Source of the DNA: G963422745 sp963422745
Lineage (GTDB): Bacteria; Actinomycetota; Acidimicrobiia; Acidimicrobiales; Aldehydirespiratoraceae
Assembly (NCBI GenBank): GCA_963422745.1
Contig: OY730477.1
Coordinates: forward strand, 2,976,001-3,040,000
Direction: 5' to 3'
Length of the DNA stretch: 64,000 nt
The translations under genes and the position numbers were made by a program. Position 1 is the stretch's first letter, and every line of letters begins with the position of its first letter. A model generated the notes under the pieces. It made no database searches. It saw nothing but the letters and a program-made list of their open reading frames with translations, and was not told where the DNA came from. This document shows positions 17,301 through 25,498 of this stretch, piece after piece.

Positions 17301-18566
17301 TCACTGATCGAGACGGGTCAGATCGTCGAAGGTTTCGCGGCGTATCACGACACGCGCGTCCCCGTCGGCTACGAACACCACGGCCGGTCGCAGCACCTTG
17401 TTGTAGTTGGAACCCATTGAGTGGCCGTAGGCACCTGTCACGGGGGTAGCGATGATGTCACCCACGACTATGTCGTCAGGCACATAGCCTTGGCGCACCA
17501 AGACGTCACCACTTTCGCAGTGTTTGCCGACCAGGGTGATCCCACGTGGCCGGTGAGCACCGACCGCTCGTGGCAGGAAGGTTTCATAGCCCGATCCGTA
17601 CAGAACTGGCCTTGGGTTGTCGCTCATGCCGCCGTCGACGGCCACGTAGGTACGGATTCCGGGGAGTTCCTTCACGGTTCCGACCGTGTAGAGCGTGACT
17701 GCGGCAGCAGCAACGATTGAGCGCCCCGGTTCGGCCGACACGACTGCACGCACACCGGCTTGTTCACACGCCTGACGCACGGCCCTGCCCCATTCGGTGA
17801 TGCTGGGCGCGAATTCATCGCTGACATAGGCCACACCAAGCCCGCCACCAACCGACATCTCCGCAAGCCCCCACGGCGCAGCTACCTCGGCGATGATCGC
17901 GACCGCTTTGGCGAACGACTCAACGGTGAACACCTGACTTCCGATGTGAGCGTGCACACCCAACAAAGAAACCGAATCCGCGGATGATGCCCGGTTGATG
18001 GCTGCGGAGGCGGCTCCGCTGGACACGGTAAACCCGAATTTGGTGTCGTCATGACCGGTAGCAACGAAATCGTGTGTTTCGGCTTTGACGCCGGGAGTTA
18101 GCCGCAACAGCACCCGCGCCACGTTTCCGGTCTCGGCATGAAGCGCATCCAACCGATCGAGTTCATCAAAGCTGTCGACCACGATTCGCGCGACTCCGAC
18201 CTCCAAGGCGTAGCGCAGCTCGCTCATCGACTTGTTGTTGCCGTGCAGCACCAGCGCCTCCGGCGGCACGCCTGCATGTAAAGCGACGTGCAGTTCTCCG
18301 CCAGTGGCGACGTCAATGTGCATACCTTCGTTGTGGGCGAGCCTCGCCATCGCAGAGCACAAAAAGGCCTTGGCGGCGTATGCAACGCCGGGACCGAACG
18401 CCTTGACGGCCTCTCGGCAGCGTGCTCGGATGTGGCCTTCGTCATAGACGAACAGTGGAGTGTCGTACTCGGCGGCCAACTCGAGGGTGTCACAGCCACC
18501 GATGCGGAGCCTGTCGTTCACGACTTCGTGGTTGTCGGGCAGAAGACGGCTGGGTAACGGCTCCAT
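17301..18566 (-). CDS. lysA: diaminopimelate decarboxylase
   Basis: 421 residues from ATG 18566, two nt behind the argS stop. It decarboxylates meso-diaminopimelate to lysine with PLP. Lys66 in AYAAKAFLC is the PLP Schiff base. HGNNKSMSEL, LLGVHAHIGSQVF, VGGGLGVAY, SAEPGRSIV and GKHCESGDVL follow in the order of fold type III decarboxylases. An upstream in-frame extension (to 18743) reads Ser/Arg-rich shadow sequence of argS and is rejected. Confidence 0.96.
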   Translation of the reverse strand: MEPLPSRLLPDNHEVVNDRLRIGGCDTLELAAEYDTPLFVYDEGHIRARCREAVKAFGPGVAYAAKAFLCSAMARLAHNEGMHIDVATGGELHVALHAGVPPEALVLHGNNKSMSELRYALEVGVARIVVDSFDELDRLDALHAETGNVARVLLRLTPGVKAETHDFVATGHDDTKFGFTVSSGAASAAINRASSADSVSLLGVHAHIGSQVFTVESFAKAVAIIAEVAAPWGLAEMSVGGGLGVAYVSDEFAPSITEWGRAVRQACEQAGVRAVVSAEPGRSIVAAAAVTLYTVGTVKELPGIRTYVAVDGGMSDNPRPVLYGSGYETFLPRAVGAHRPRGITLVGKHCESGDVLVRQGYVPDDIVVGDIIATPVTGAYGHSMGSNYNKVLRPAVVFVADGDARVVIRRETFDDLTRLDQ

Positions 18567-18568
18567 CG

Positions 18569-20167
18569 TCACATCGACTCCGGTGCGGACACTCCCAGCA
18601 GGTCCAGCGCTATACGCAGACCTACTTGCGAAGCTGCCACCAGAGCCAGCCGTGCCGCGGTCACTTCGGGCTCCACTGCGTGTCCGAAGACGTAACACTC
18701 GTGATAGAAGCCGTGCAGAGCTGCTGCCTGGCCCCGTGCCCAAAATGCCACTCGATGCGGGGCGTTGTCATCGTTGGCGGCTTGAACAACATCAGGAAGT
18801 TCGTGCAACGACCGCAAAATGTCGAGTTCTCGTCGGTGCACCAGCAGGCTGGCATCTACCTCCGACGCTGGTTTGAAGCCGGATTCCGCAGCCTTGGCGA
18901 CGATTGAGCAGATACGGGCATGGGCGTACTGGACGTAGTACACGGGGTTGTCCATGTCACGTTCGGCTACCTTGTCGAGGTCGAACGTCTGGCGGGAGTC
19001 GACAGACTGGTTCAGGAAAGTGAACCGGGCTGCGTCGGCACCAACCTCATCGATGAGCGCGTCAAGTTCGATGAGTTCGCCGGCCCGCCCGCTCATCTTC
19101 GCCGGTTCACCATCACGGACCAACTCCACGAGTTGCATGACGATGATCGTTAGGGCGTCGGGATCGTGGCCCAATAGCTGCATGGCGGCCTTCATCCGAG
19201 CGATGTAGCCGTGGTGGTCAGCGCCCCAAGCATTGAACAACAGGTCCGCTCTGGAGAACTTGTCACGGTGATAGGCAATGTCGGGCGCAAGATATGTGAG
19301 GTCGCCATTGGATTTGATCAGCACCCGATCCTTGTCGTCGCCGTAGTTGGTGCTGCGTATCCAGGTGGCACCGTCACGATCGAAGACCCCTCCGCGAGCC
19401 CGGAGTTCGGTGATTGTGTGGTTGATGGCATCGTCGTCGACCATCGAACGTTCGCTGAACCAGACATCGTGATGGATTCGGAGACGTGCCAGGGTTCCAC
19501 GATGGCTTTCGAGAGCTCTTCGCAGCCCCCACTCGAGCGGATCGGCGTCATCTGGCATCTCCGACGCCCAGCCGATCAGGTAGTCGCCCAGGTAGCCGTC
19601 CGACGACGGTTCAATGCCACGCCTGCGAGCCAACAACGAATCGGCGAACTTCTGCATTTGCACACCCCGGTCGTTGACGTAGTACTCGCGTGTCACCGAG
19701 TAGCCGCAGCGCTCGCGTAGTCGGGCTATCGAGTCGCCGTAACACGCACCTCGCCCGTGACCGGCATGCAGCGGTTTGTTGGGGTTTGCGCTGACGAACT
19801 CGACGTTGACCGTGGTCCCGCAACCGAAGCTGTGGCGGGCGTATTGCTCGGTGCCGGCTTTGAGTACGTCGTGAAGTACGTCGTGAAGCCACGAATCGGC
19901 GAGCCTGAAATTGATGAACCCTGGGCCGGCCACTCCCACGTCAACGACGTGAACCGGTAGGTGGTTCCGGAGGTGATCCGCTAACGCTCCGGCGAGTTCG
20001 CGTGGGTTGCGCCGGATCGTTGATGCGGTGCTGAGGGCAACGTTGGAGGACCAGTCGCCGTGTTGGGGATCAGCCGGGCGCTCAATCCCGATCTTTGCTG
20101 GCTCTGAAACTCCTAGCGCTATCAGCGCGTCGCGCAGCCCTTCTCGCAAATGATCGCGGATGTGCAT
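18569..20167 (-). CDS. argS: arginyl-tRNA synthetase
   Basis: 532 residues charging tRNA-Arg. The class I HIGH-like motif is NKPLHAGHGRGACYGDS. The N-terminal Add1 domain (MHIRDHLREGLRDALIALG) and the C-terminal DALR anticodon-binding domain (PVYYVQYAHARICSI onwards) are present. A tRNA-Arg gene lies 64 bp upstream on the other strand. It heads the lysA-hom-thrC cluster; argS-lysA-hom-thrC is a familiar actinobacterial order. Confidence 0.96.
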   Translation of the reverse strand: MHIRDHLREGLRDALIALGVSEPAKIGIERPADPQHGDWSSNVALSTASTIRRNPRELAGALADHLRNHLPVHVVDVGVAGPGFINFRLADSWLHDVLHDVLKAGTEQYARHSFGCGTTVNVEFVSANPNKPLHAGHGRGACYGDSIARLRERCGYSVTREYYVNDRGVQMQKFADSLLARRRGIEPSSDGYLGDYLIGWASEMPDDADPLEWGLRRALESHRGTLARLRIHHDVWFSERSMVDDDAINHTITELRARGGVFDRDGATWIRSTNYGDDKDRVLIKSNGDLTYLAPDIAYHRDKFSRADLLFNAWGADHHGYIARMKAAMQLLGHDPDALTIIVMQLVELVRDGEPAKMSGRAGELIELDALIDEVGADAARFTFLNQSVDSRQTFDLDKVAERDMDNPVYYVQYAHARICSIVAKAAESGFKPASEVDASLLVHRRELDILRSLHELPDVVQAANDDNAPHRVAFWARGQAAALHGFYHECYVFGHAVEPEVTAARLALVAASQVGLRIALDLLGVSAPESM

Positions 20168-20231
20168 CGGGCCCTCGTCGCCGGGAGTCGGAGCGCAGAT
20201 CCTACCGGGGCACCGCTAGCCTCAGGACCCG

Positions 20232-20303
20232 GCCCTCGTAGCTCAGCGGATAGAGCATCGGCCTCCGGAGCCGTGTGCGCAGGTTCGAGTCCTGCCGAGG
20301 GCG
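20232..20303 (+). tRNA. tRNA-Arg (CCG anticodon)
   Basis: The cloverleaf folds by hand. Acceptor is GCCCTCG/CGAGGGC, D arm GCTC-AGCGGATA-GAGC, anticodon loop CTCCGGA with CCG, four-nt variable loop, T arm GCAGG-TTCGAGT-CCTGC, and discriminator G. The outer pair of the anticodon stem is a U-U mismatch. CCA is not encoded. It decodes CGG and lies divergently beside argS. Confidence 0.95.
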
Positions 20304-20319
20304 CCGAGAACTCTTGAAC

Positions 20320-20640
20320 GTTGCGTTCACACCAACCTTTCGGCAACGACATCCGCCACGCCGCCCGGGTTTTGCACACCAGCCACCCCATTCACGCCCG
20401 TTCACACCCACCTTTCGCCAGCAACATCCGCCACAAATTTGCGACTACGTGAACGTCACCGCTCCAGTTCACACCCACCTTTCGGCAACGACATCCGTTA
20501 CGCCGCCCGGGTTTTGTACACAACCCACGCCCGACCACACCCAACCTTTCGCCAGCAACATCCGCATTGACTACGTGAACACCGCCCCCGGTTCACACCA
20601 ACCTTTCGCCAGCAACATCCGCTGGCATGTTCTGTGTGGT
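20320..20640. repeat. tandem repeat array between tRNA-Arg and the FrhB-like gene
   Basis: About five imperfect copies of a unit containing GTTCACACCAACCTTTCG, then (C/G)CCAGCAACATCCGC, interspersed with GCCGCCCGGGTTTTGCACAC. Spacing between copies varies from about 50 to 75 bp. No gene is present. Any promoter for the downstream gene must lie in or directly after the array. Confidence 0.85.
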
Positions 20641-20652
20641 TAGTGTGCAACC

Positions 20653-21840
20653 ATGACGCTCGTCATCAATCCGGGCACCGGCGGTGCTGTCAAGAGCCGC
20701 TGGACCTACCAGTGGAAAGAGCTCTTTGATGAGGTCATCACCTCAGGGCTGTGCACCGGCTGTGCGGGTTGTGTCATCTCGTGTCCTCACGACGTGATCG
20801 GCTACGAACACGAACCGGGGGCGTACATCCCGTTTCATCTTGAGTCCGAACTCGGTGCCGACGACTGCGTTCATGGACAGAAGGGCTGTACTTCCTGCAC
20901 TCGTGCGTGCCCTCGGTTTCGGATGTGGGAGCCCGAGGCAGACATGCACCTATTCGGCCGGGAGCGTCTACCCGAGGAGATGTCGGGCATCTACTCCGAC
21001 ATTTTGCTCACCAGGGCGTCCGACGACTTCGTCTATGACGTGGGCCAAGACGGTGGGCTCGTGTCGGCGATTCTGATCTGGTGTCTCGAAAACGACATCA
21101 TTGATGCGGCTCTCACCAGCGGCGTTGAAGCACTCGAAAATGGTGAACCGGGCTGGAAGGCCTTCCCGATGGTTGCGACGAATCGTGACGAGGTACTGCG
21201 AGGTGCAGGCAGCCGCTACACCTATTCGGCCAACACCATCGCGGCTGTCGAAGCCAAACAGCGAGGCCTTGACCGTCTCGCCTTGGTTGGCATGAGCTGT
21301 CAGACTTCGGTGGCGCCGGTGATGTGGCATCGCAAGGTTGGCAAGGTGTCCAAACCGATCAAGCTCAACATCGGCCTATTGTGCTCCAAATCCTTCGACG
21401 ACGCCCTCTTCGATGAGTTGTTCAAGGTCAAATACGGCTTGGCGAAGGAGAACATCGCCAAGATGAACATCAAGGGTGTCTTCCAGATCTGGACCAAAGA
21501 TGGTCGCTACCACGAGGTGAACCTGAAGGAATGCCATGCCTGGACCCGCGAGGGTTGCCTGCACTGTCCCGACTTCGCCGCCGAACACGCCGACATCTCC
21601 ACCGGCGGGATCGGCGACATAAGCGACTGGACTTTGACGATTGTTCGCACCGAGCTGGGCCGAGCGGTGATCAACGCCATGGTCACCGATGGTGTGATCG
21701 AGACCAGGCCCGGAGACGACGATCCGGGTGCCGTCGCGCTCATGCATCGCCTTGCCCAAAAAAGCCGGCAGCGATGGCCGCAATGGGCTCAGAGTTCTGC
21801 TCGTGTAGGCCTTCCCGGCGACCCGAAAAAAGGGGGCTGA
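20653..21840 (+). CDS. coenzyme F420 hydrogenase/dehydrogenase beta-subunit family flavoprotein
   Basis: 395 residues of the FrhB/FdhB/FpoF family, which use FAD and iron-sulfur clusters to move electrons between F420 or ferredoxin and a partner. N-terminal cysteines GLCTGCAGCVISCPHDVIG and GCTSCTRACPRF form two ferredoxin-like clusters. The FrhB N- and C-terminal domains follow (DVGQDGGLVSAIL, RGAGSRYTYSAN, VGMSCQTSV, CLHCPDFAAEHADIS). The substrate is not predictable. It is followed after 6 nt by the putative selenoprotein, suggesting a redox pair. The start has no strong Shine-Dalgarno and may be leaderless. Confidence 0.85.
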   Translation: MTLVINPGTGGAVKSRWTYQWKELFDEVITSGLCTGCAGCVISCPHDVIGYEHEPGAYIPFHLESELGADDCVHGQKGCTSCTRACPRFRMWEPEADMHLFGRERLPEEMSGIYSDILLTRASDDFVYDVGQDGGLVSAILIWCLENDIIDAALTSGVEALENGEPGWKAFPMVATNRDEVLRGAGSRYTYSANTIAAVEAKQRGLDRLALVGMSCQTSVAPVMWHRKVGKVSKPIKLNIGLLCSKSFDDALFDELFKVKYGLAKENIAKMNIKGVFQIWTKDGRYHEVNLKECHAWTREGCLHCPDFAAEHADISTGGIGDISDWTLTIVRTELGRAVINAMVTDGVIETRPGDDDPGAVALMHRLAQKSRQRWPQWAQSSARVGLPGDPKKGG

Positions 21841-21846
21841 CAAGTA

Positions 21847-22548
21847 ATGGATCTTGATTTCTGGGTTGATCCCATTTGACCTTGGTGCTGGGTGACGGCC
21901 CGTTGGGTCGTCGACGAAGTCAAACCAGCCCGTGATCTGCACATCACCTGGCAGCCGATCAGCTTGCTGTTCAAGAATCAGCCAGCTGAGGACTCCGAAT
22001 ATTTCGCGGCCTCTGCGTTTACACATCGACTGTTGAGGGTCATGGAATCCCTAAGAGCAGCCGAAGGCGACGCTGCGGTCTTTGATCTCTACTGGGAATA
22101 CGGCCGGCGCATTCACCACGACCAGAACCGTGACTTCACCGCGGCCGAAGCGCTCACATCAGCTGGCTTTGACACCGCCCATGCGGCTGCATTTGATGAC
22201 GAGGCATACGACGGCGAGATTCGTAGGCGCATGAACGAAGGCCTCGCTCTTTGCGGCGACGACGTCGGCACACCGATCATTGCCTTTGACGACCGCGAAG
22301 GTGTCCGCCAAGGCTATTTCGGGCCGGTAATCACACGGGTGCCGCCCACCAGCGAGTCCCTCGAGTTGTGGGATGCGTTACAAGCAATGATGAACATAAA
22401 GGGTTTCTGGGAACTCAAGCGAACCCGTACTGAACGCCCCGAGTTCGGTAGGCGTCCCACACAACCAACAGCCGGGCATCACCAACAGCCGGGGCCACTG
22501 CGATCTCAATCAGAAGCCCAGAGAAATTTGAAGCTCAGAGAATCTTGA
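21847..22548 (+). CDS. DsbA/Rv2466c-type thiol oxidoreductase, probable selenoprotein (Sec at codon 11)
   Basis: ATG 21847 opens MDLDFWVDPI, then TGA (21877-21879), then PWCWVTARW and the rest of a thioredoxin-fold protein with no further stop until 22548. Mycobacterial mycothiol-dependent nitroreductase Rv2466c and its relatives have D-P-x-C-P-W-C-W at exactly this place, so the UGA replaces the nucleophilic cysteine (C-P-W-C becomes U-P-W-C). Further family matches are YWEYGRRIHHDQNRD, DDVGTPIIAFD, GYFGPVITRVP and FWELKRTRTERPEF. A SECIS-like hairpin follows the UGA. It lies 6 nt after the FrhB-like gene. The last 30 or so residues come from the repeat array and are not part of the family. 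Translation from the internal GTG at 21892 would lack the active site. Confidence 0.85.
21894..21912 (+). promoter_or_regulatory. putative bacterial SECIS hairpin
   Basis: GACGGCCC-GTT-GGGTCGTC forms eight pairs (one G-U) with a three-base loop GUU. The loop starts 22 nt after the UGA, inside the distance described for bacterial SECIS elements, and its first base is the required G. The stem is coding sequence (TARWVVDEV). Confidence 0.75.
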
Positions 22549-22865
22549 TCAGAGACCTCTCGCTAGGCGTCCCACATAACCAACAGCCGGGCATCACCAA
22601 CAGCCGGGGCCACTGCGATCTCAATCAGAAGCCCAGAGAAATTTGAAGCTCAGAGAATCTTGATCAGAGACCTCTCGCTAGGCGTCCCACATAACCAACA
22701 GCCGGGGCCACTGCAATCTCAATCAGAAGCCCAAAGAACCTCGAATCCCCAAAGAATCTTGATCAGAGACCTCTCGCTAGGCGTCCCACATAACCAACAG
22801 CCGGGGCCACTGCAATCTCAATCAGAAGCCCAAAGAACCTCGAATCCCCAGAGAATCCTGATCAG
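22445..22865. repeat. tandem duplications of a convergent gene junction
   Basis: About four copies of a unit of 95-118 bp containing GGCGTCCCACATAACCAACA, GCCGGGGCCACTGC, AATCTCAATCAGAAGCCCA and TTGATCAGAGACCTC. The left copies form the C-terminal codons of the selenoprotein, and the last copy ends in the stop region of the minus-strand lipoprotein (2862 end). The junction between two convergent genes has thus been multiplied. No gene lies inside. Confidence 0.88.
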
Positions 22866-23272
22866 AGACCTCGAGCCTGATCCCGGCAGGTACGAAACAG
22901 GCTCTCCAAGTCGGCGGGCAGCGCTTCGGGGTCGTCGCGCAGCGAGTTTTCCAACTCCCGGAAGCCTTCGAAGTCACGACCGAAGCTGTCTGAGGGCGAG
23001 TCGACCAGCTGGTCGTTGGCGTCCACGGAACCACCAAAGTACTCCACAACTCTACCGAAGGCACAGACGCAGTATTTGCTTCGCTGGGACTCGGTGAACT
23101 CAATCTCACCACCCTGATTGGCTTCAATACAGGCCTTCATGTAGTTGTCGCGAAGATTGCCGTCCTCGTAGGCCTCGGACCACGATGCGGGATCGTTTCC
23201 CTGGCTGCAGGCGCCGACAAGCAGTATCAGAGCAACCATTATCGGAAAAAAGGAGCGGGTTGGACCTCGCAT
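22862..23272 (-). CDS. lipoprotein of unknown function
   Basis: 136 residues. A basic N-terminus, hydrophobic stretch and lipobox (PIMVALILLVGACSQG) predict export and lipid attachment. The mature part has three further Cys (MKACIEAN, KYCVCAF, FRTCRDQ) and an acidic surface, and no family is recognised. The cysteine-containing region near 'ESQRSKYCVCAF' resembles small helical lipoproteins found in marine actinobacteria, but I cannot assign a role. The final codons (QARGL) and stop are part of the repeat array downstream. Confidence 0.75.
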   Translation of the reverse strand: MRGPTRSFFPIMVALILLVGACSQGNDPASWSEAYEDGNLRDNYMKACIEANQGGEIEFTESQRSKYCVCAFGRVVEYFGGSVDANDQLVDSPSDSFGRDFEGFRELENSLRDDPEALPADLESLFRTCRDQARGL

Positions 23273-23284
23273 GGCTGAAAGAGT

Positions 23285-24025
23285 CTAGCGTTTGCTTGGT
23301 CCGCAGCGGCCCAAGACCCCAGCCCGTGCGAACAATGCGTCAAGCATCGGTTCGGTCAATCGCCCCGTGAAAGTGTTTTGCTGGCTGACGTGATAACTGC
23401 ACAACAGGACCATGTCGTCGTTGAGCACGACTTCGAGACCGTGGGCGAAACTGGGACGTGGCCGTACATTGTATTCGCGACACAACACCCGATGCGCAAA
23501 TCCTCCGAGAGCGACTATCACACGTATGTGAGTCAGTGCGCGCAGTTCGCGTCGAAGGTACGGGAGGCAACGGTCACGCTCGGCTAGGGTCGGCTGGTTG
23601 GCTGGCGGGGCACACTTGACGGGAGACGTGATCCATGCTCCGGTTAGTTTCAGACCGTCATTGATGGACGTGGAATGCTCCTGCGAGGAATATCCGGCGC
23701 GCCATAGAGCCCTATACAGCCAGTCGCCTGACCGATCGCCGGTAAACATCCGCCCGGTGCGATTGGCACCATGGGCTGCGGGAGCCAATCCCACCACCAA
23801 CAGATGTGCCTTCGGGTCCCCGAAACCGGGTACAGGCTTCGCCCAGTAGCTGTCGTCAAGGTAGGCGGCACGCTTTCGGACGCCGACATGCTCTCGCCAG
23901 GTCACCAGCCGTGGACAAGCCCTGCACGCCACAACGTCTTTGTTGATGACTTCAAGCGAGGATCGATCGGGTAGAAGCGGGGATCGATCTGCTGGCAACC
24001 CGGCATCGGAACTCACCGACCGCAA
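23285..24025 (-). CDS. udgB: family 5 uracil-DNA glycosylase
   Basis: 246 residues. UdgB removes uracil and related deaminated bases from DNA and carries a 4Fe-4S cluster. Visible are the cluster cysteines starting at ACRACPRLV, the active-site loop GLAPAAHGANRTGRMFTGD, and the DNA-binding motif region around LCSYHVSQQNTFTGRLT. The N-terminal 25 residues are poorly conserved and the true start may be nearer VINKDVVACRAC. It is separated from the lipoprotein gene by 12 bp. Confidence 0.93.
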   Translation of the reverse strand: MRSVSSDAGLPADRSPLLPDRSSLEVINKDVVACRACPRLVTWREHVGVRKRAAYLDDSYWAKPVPGFGDPKAHLLVVGLAPAAHGANRTGRMFTGDRSGDWLYRALWRAGYSSQEHSTSINDGLKLTGAWITSPVKCAPPANQPTLAERDRCLPYLRRELRALTHIRVIVALGGFAHRVLCREYNVRPRPSFAHGLEVVLNDDMVLLCSYHVSQQNTFTGRLTEPMLDALFARAGVLGRCGPSKR

Positions 24026-24049
24026 GCTACATCACCGCCCACAGTGCCC

Positions 24050-24285
24050 GTTGAGCCACGACAGCAGATCAATCAATCCGCCCAACGACCACCTCGACAA
24101 ACCCACCCAACGACCACCTTGACAAACCCGCCCAACGACCACCTTGACAAACCCGCCCAACGACCACCTCGACAACTCCACCCAACGACCACCTTGACAA
24201 CTCCACCCAACGACCACCTTGACAACTCCACCCAGCGACTACCTTGACAATTCCGCTGAGCGACTACCTTGGCAATTGCATGGCC
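24050..24285. repeat. 25-bp tandem repeat array
   Basis: About nine copies of AACGACCACCTTGACAACTC plus CACCC, with CTT/CTC and AAACCCGCCC variants; later copies read AGCGACTACCTTGACAATTC. The array ends in the first codons of the phosphatase gene. It fills the space between the divergent udgB and phosphatase genes. Confidence 0.9.
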
Positions 24286-24924
24286 AGCCGTTCAGGGAAT
24301 GCCCCCACACTCGTACTGTTCGTGCGTCACGGACGTACTCCCACGACAGGCGTCACACTGCCCGGACGAGCTCCAGATCTTCACCTCTGCGCCGACGGTG
24401 TGGCCCAGGCCGAGGCAACCGCCGCTCGGATCGCCACCTTGGAGCAAGTGGCTGCCGTGTACGCCTCACCAATGGAGCGAGCCCGCGAGACAGCCGCGCC
24501 AATCGCCAAGGCCGTCCGCAGACGGATCCGCACGGCCGAGGGCCTCAACGAATGCGATTTCGGTGACTGGACCGGCAGATCCCTGGCCTCGTTACGCAGA
24601 CTCGCGGCATGGAAAACCGTCCAACGCCACCCGAGCGGCTTTCGGTTCCCCGGCGGCGAGTCATTCGCCGAGATGCAGGCCCGAGCCATTGGGGCCACTT
24701 ACGACCTCGTCGCCGCTCATCGCGGCAAGACGATCGTGGCGGTGTCGCACGCGGACGTTATCAAATCGATAGTGGCTGCAGCAGCCGGATCTCCGCTCGA
24801 TCTGATTCAACGCTTTGTGATCTCGCCCTGCTCGATCACAGCGGTGTGCTATTTCGTTGAAGGCCCGATCGTTTTGACCGTTAACTCCACAGGCGACGAC
24901 CTGAAGATCGTGAGACCTTCATGA
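24280..24924 (+). CDS. histidine phosphatase (MSMEG_4193 family)
   Basis: 214 residues from ATG 24280. The catalytic histidine motif VLFVRHGRTPTTG and the second histidine region VVAVSHADVIKSIVAAA define the phosphoglycerate-mutase-like phosphatase fold. LNECDFGDWTGRSLASL is typical of the family. Its position directly ahead of DUF3090 and SCO1664-type genes is a conserved actinobacterial trio, often near mshC of mycothiol synthesis. Substrate unknown. The upstream in-frame codons (from 24244) are repeat-derived and were excluded. Confidence 0.9.
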   Translation: MASRSGNAPTLVLFVRHGRTPTTGVTLPGRAPDLHLCADGVAQAEATAARIATLEQVAAVYASPMERARETAAPIAKAVRRRIRTAEGLNECDFGDWTGRSLASLRRLAAWKTVQRHPSGFRFPGGESFAEMQARAIGATYDLVAAHRGKTIVAVSHADVIKSIVAAAAGSPLDLIQRFVISPCSITAVCYFVEGPIVLTVNSTGDDLKIVRPS

Positions 24925-25454
24925 GTGATCAATACGAGCAATACGAGTTCGATGAGCTGGAATTCTTCACGGTAGGCACGCTCGGACCGAAGGGTCGGCG
25001 AGTCTTCTATCTGCAGGGTCGCAGCAATGGTCAGCTCTTGTCGCTGAAAATCGAGAAAGGGCAGGTAGCCGCTCTCGCCCACTACCTGGACCGTGTACTC
25101 AACGATCTACCACCGGCCGACGACGAACCAGATGAGGGTTCCGCCGCCGACTTGGACCTACGCGAGCCGGTATTGGCGGAGTTCGCTGTGGGCGATCTCG
25201 CCGTCGCTTACGCAAGTGAAACGGATCGGCTGGTGATCATCGCCGAGGAATTGATCCTGCCAGACGATCGAGATGATGATCCCGAAGCCGTGCAGGCTGA
25301 GGGCCGGCGCGCCCGGTTCACACTGCAACGCGAGCAGGCGGCTCGCTGGGTTGTGCGCGCCCAGCAAGTGGTAGCCGCAGGACGTACTCCCTGCGAGTAC
25401 TGCGGTCAGCCGATGGACCCGCGCCATCACGGCTGGTGCGCCTGCAACAACTGA
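24921..25454 (+). CDS. DUF3090 family protein
   Basis: 177 residues of the actinobacterial DUF3090 family, function unknown. Characteristic are the N-terminal strand region (EFFTVGTLGPKGRRVFYLQG), the EKGQVAAL helix, and the C-terminal zinc-ribbon-like CEYCGQPMDPRHHGWCACNN, in which two Cys pairs are present. Its ATG overlaps the phosphatase stop (ATGA), supporting co-translation. Confidence 0.92.
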   Translation: MSDQYEQYEFDELEFFTVGTLGPKGRRVFYLQGRSNGQLLSLKIEKGQVAALAHYLDRVLNDLPPADDEPDEGSAADLDLREPVLAEFAVGDLAVAYASETDRLVIIAEELILPDDRDDDPEAVQAEGRRARFTLQREQAARWVVRAQQVVAAGRTPCEYCGQPMDPRHHGWCACNN

Positions 25455-25498
25455 ACTGATCCGGGTCCCGTGTCGGTGAGGACCTTAACGATGAACCC

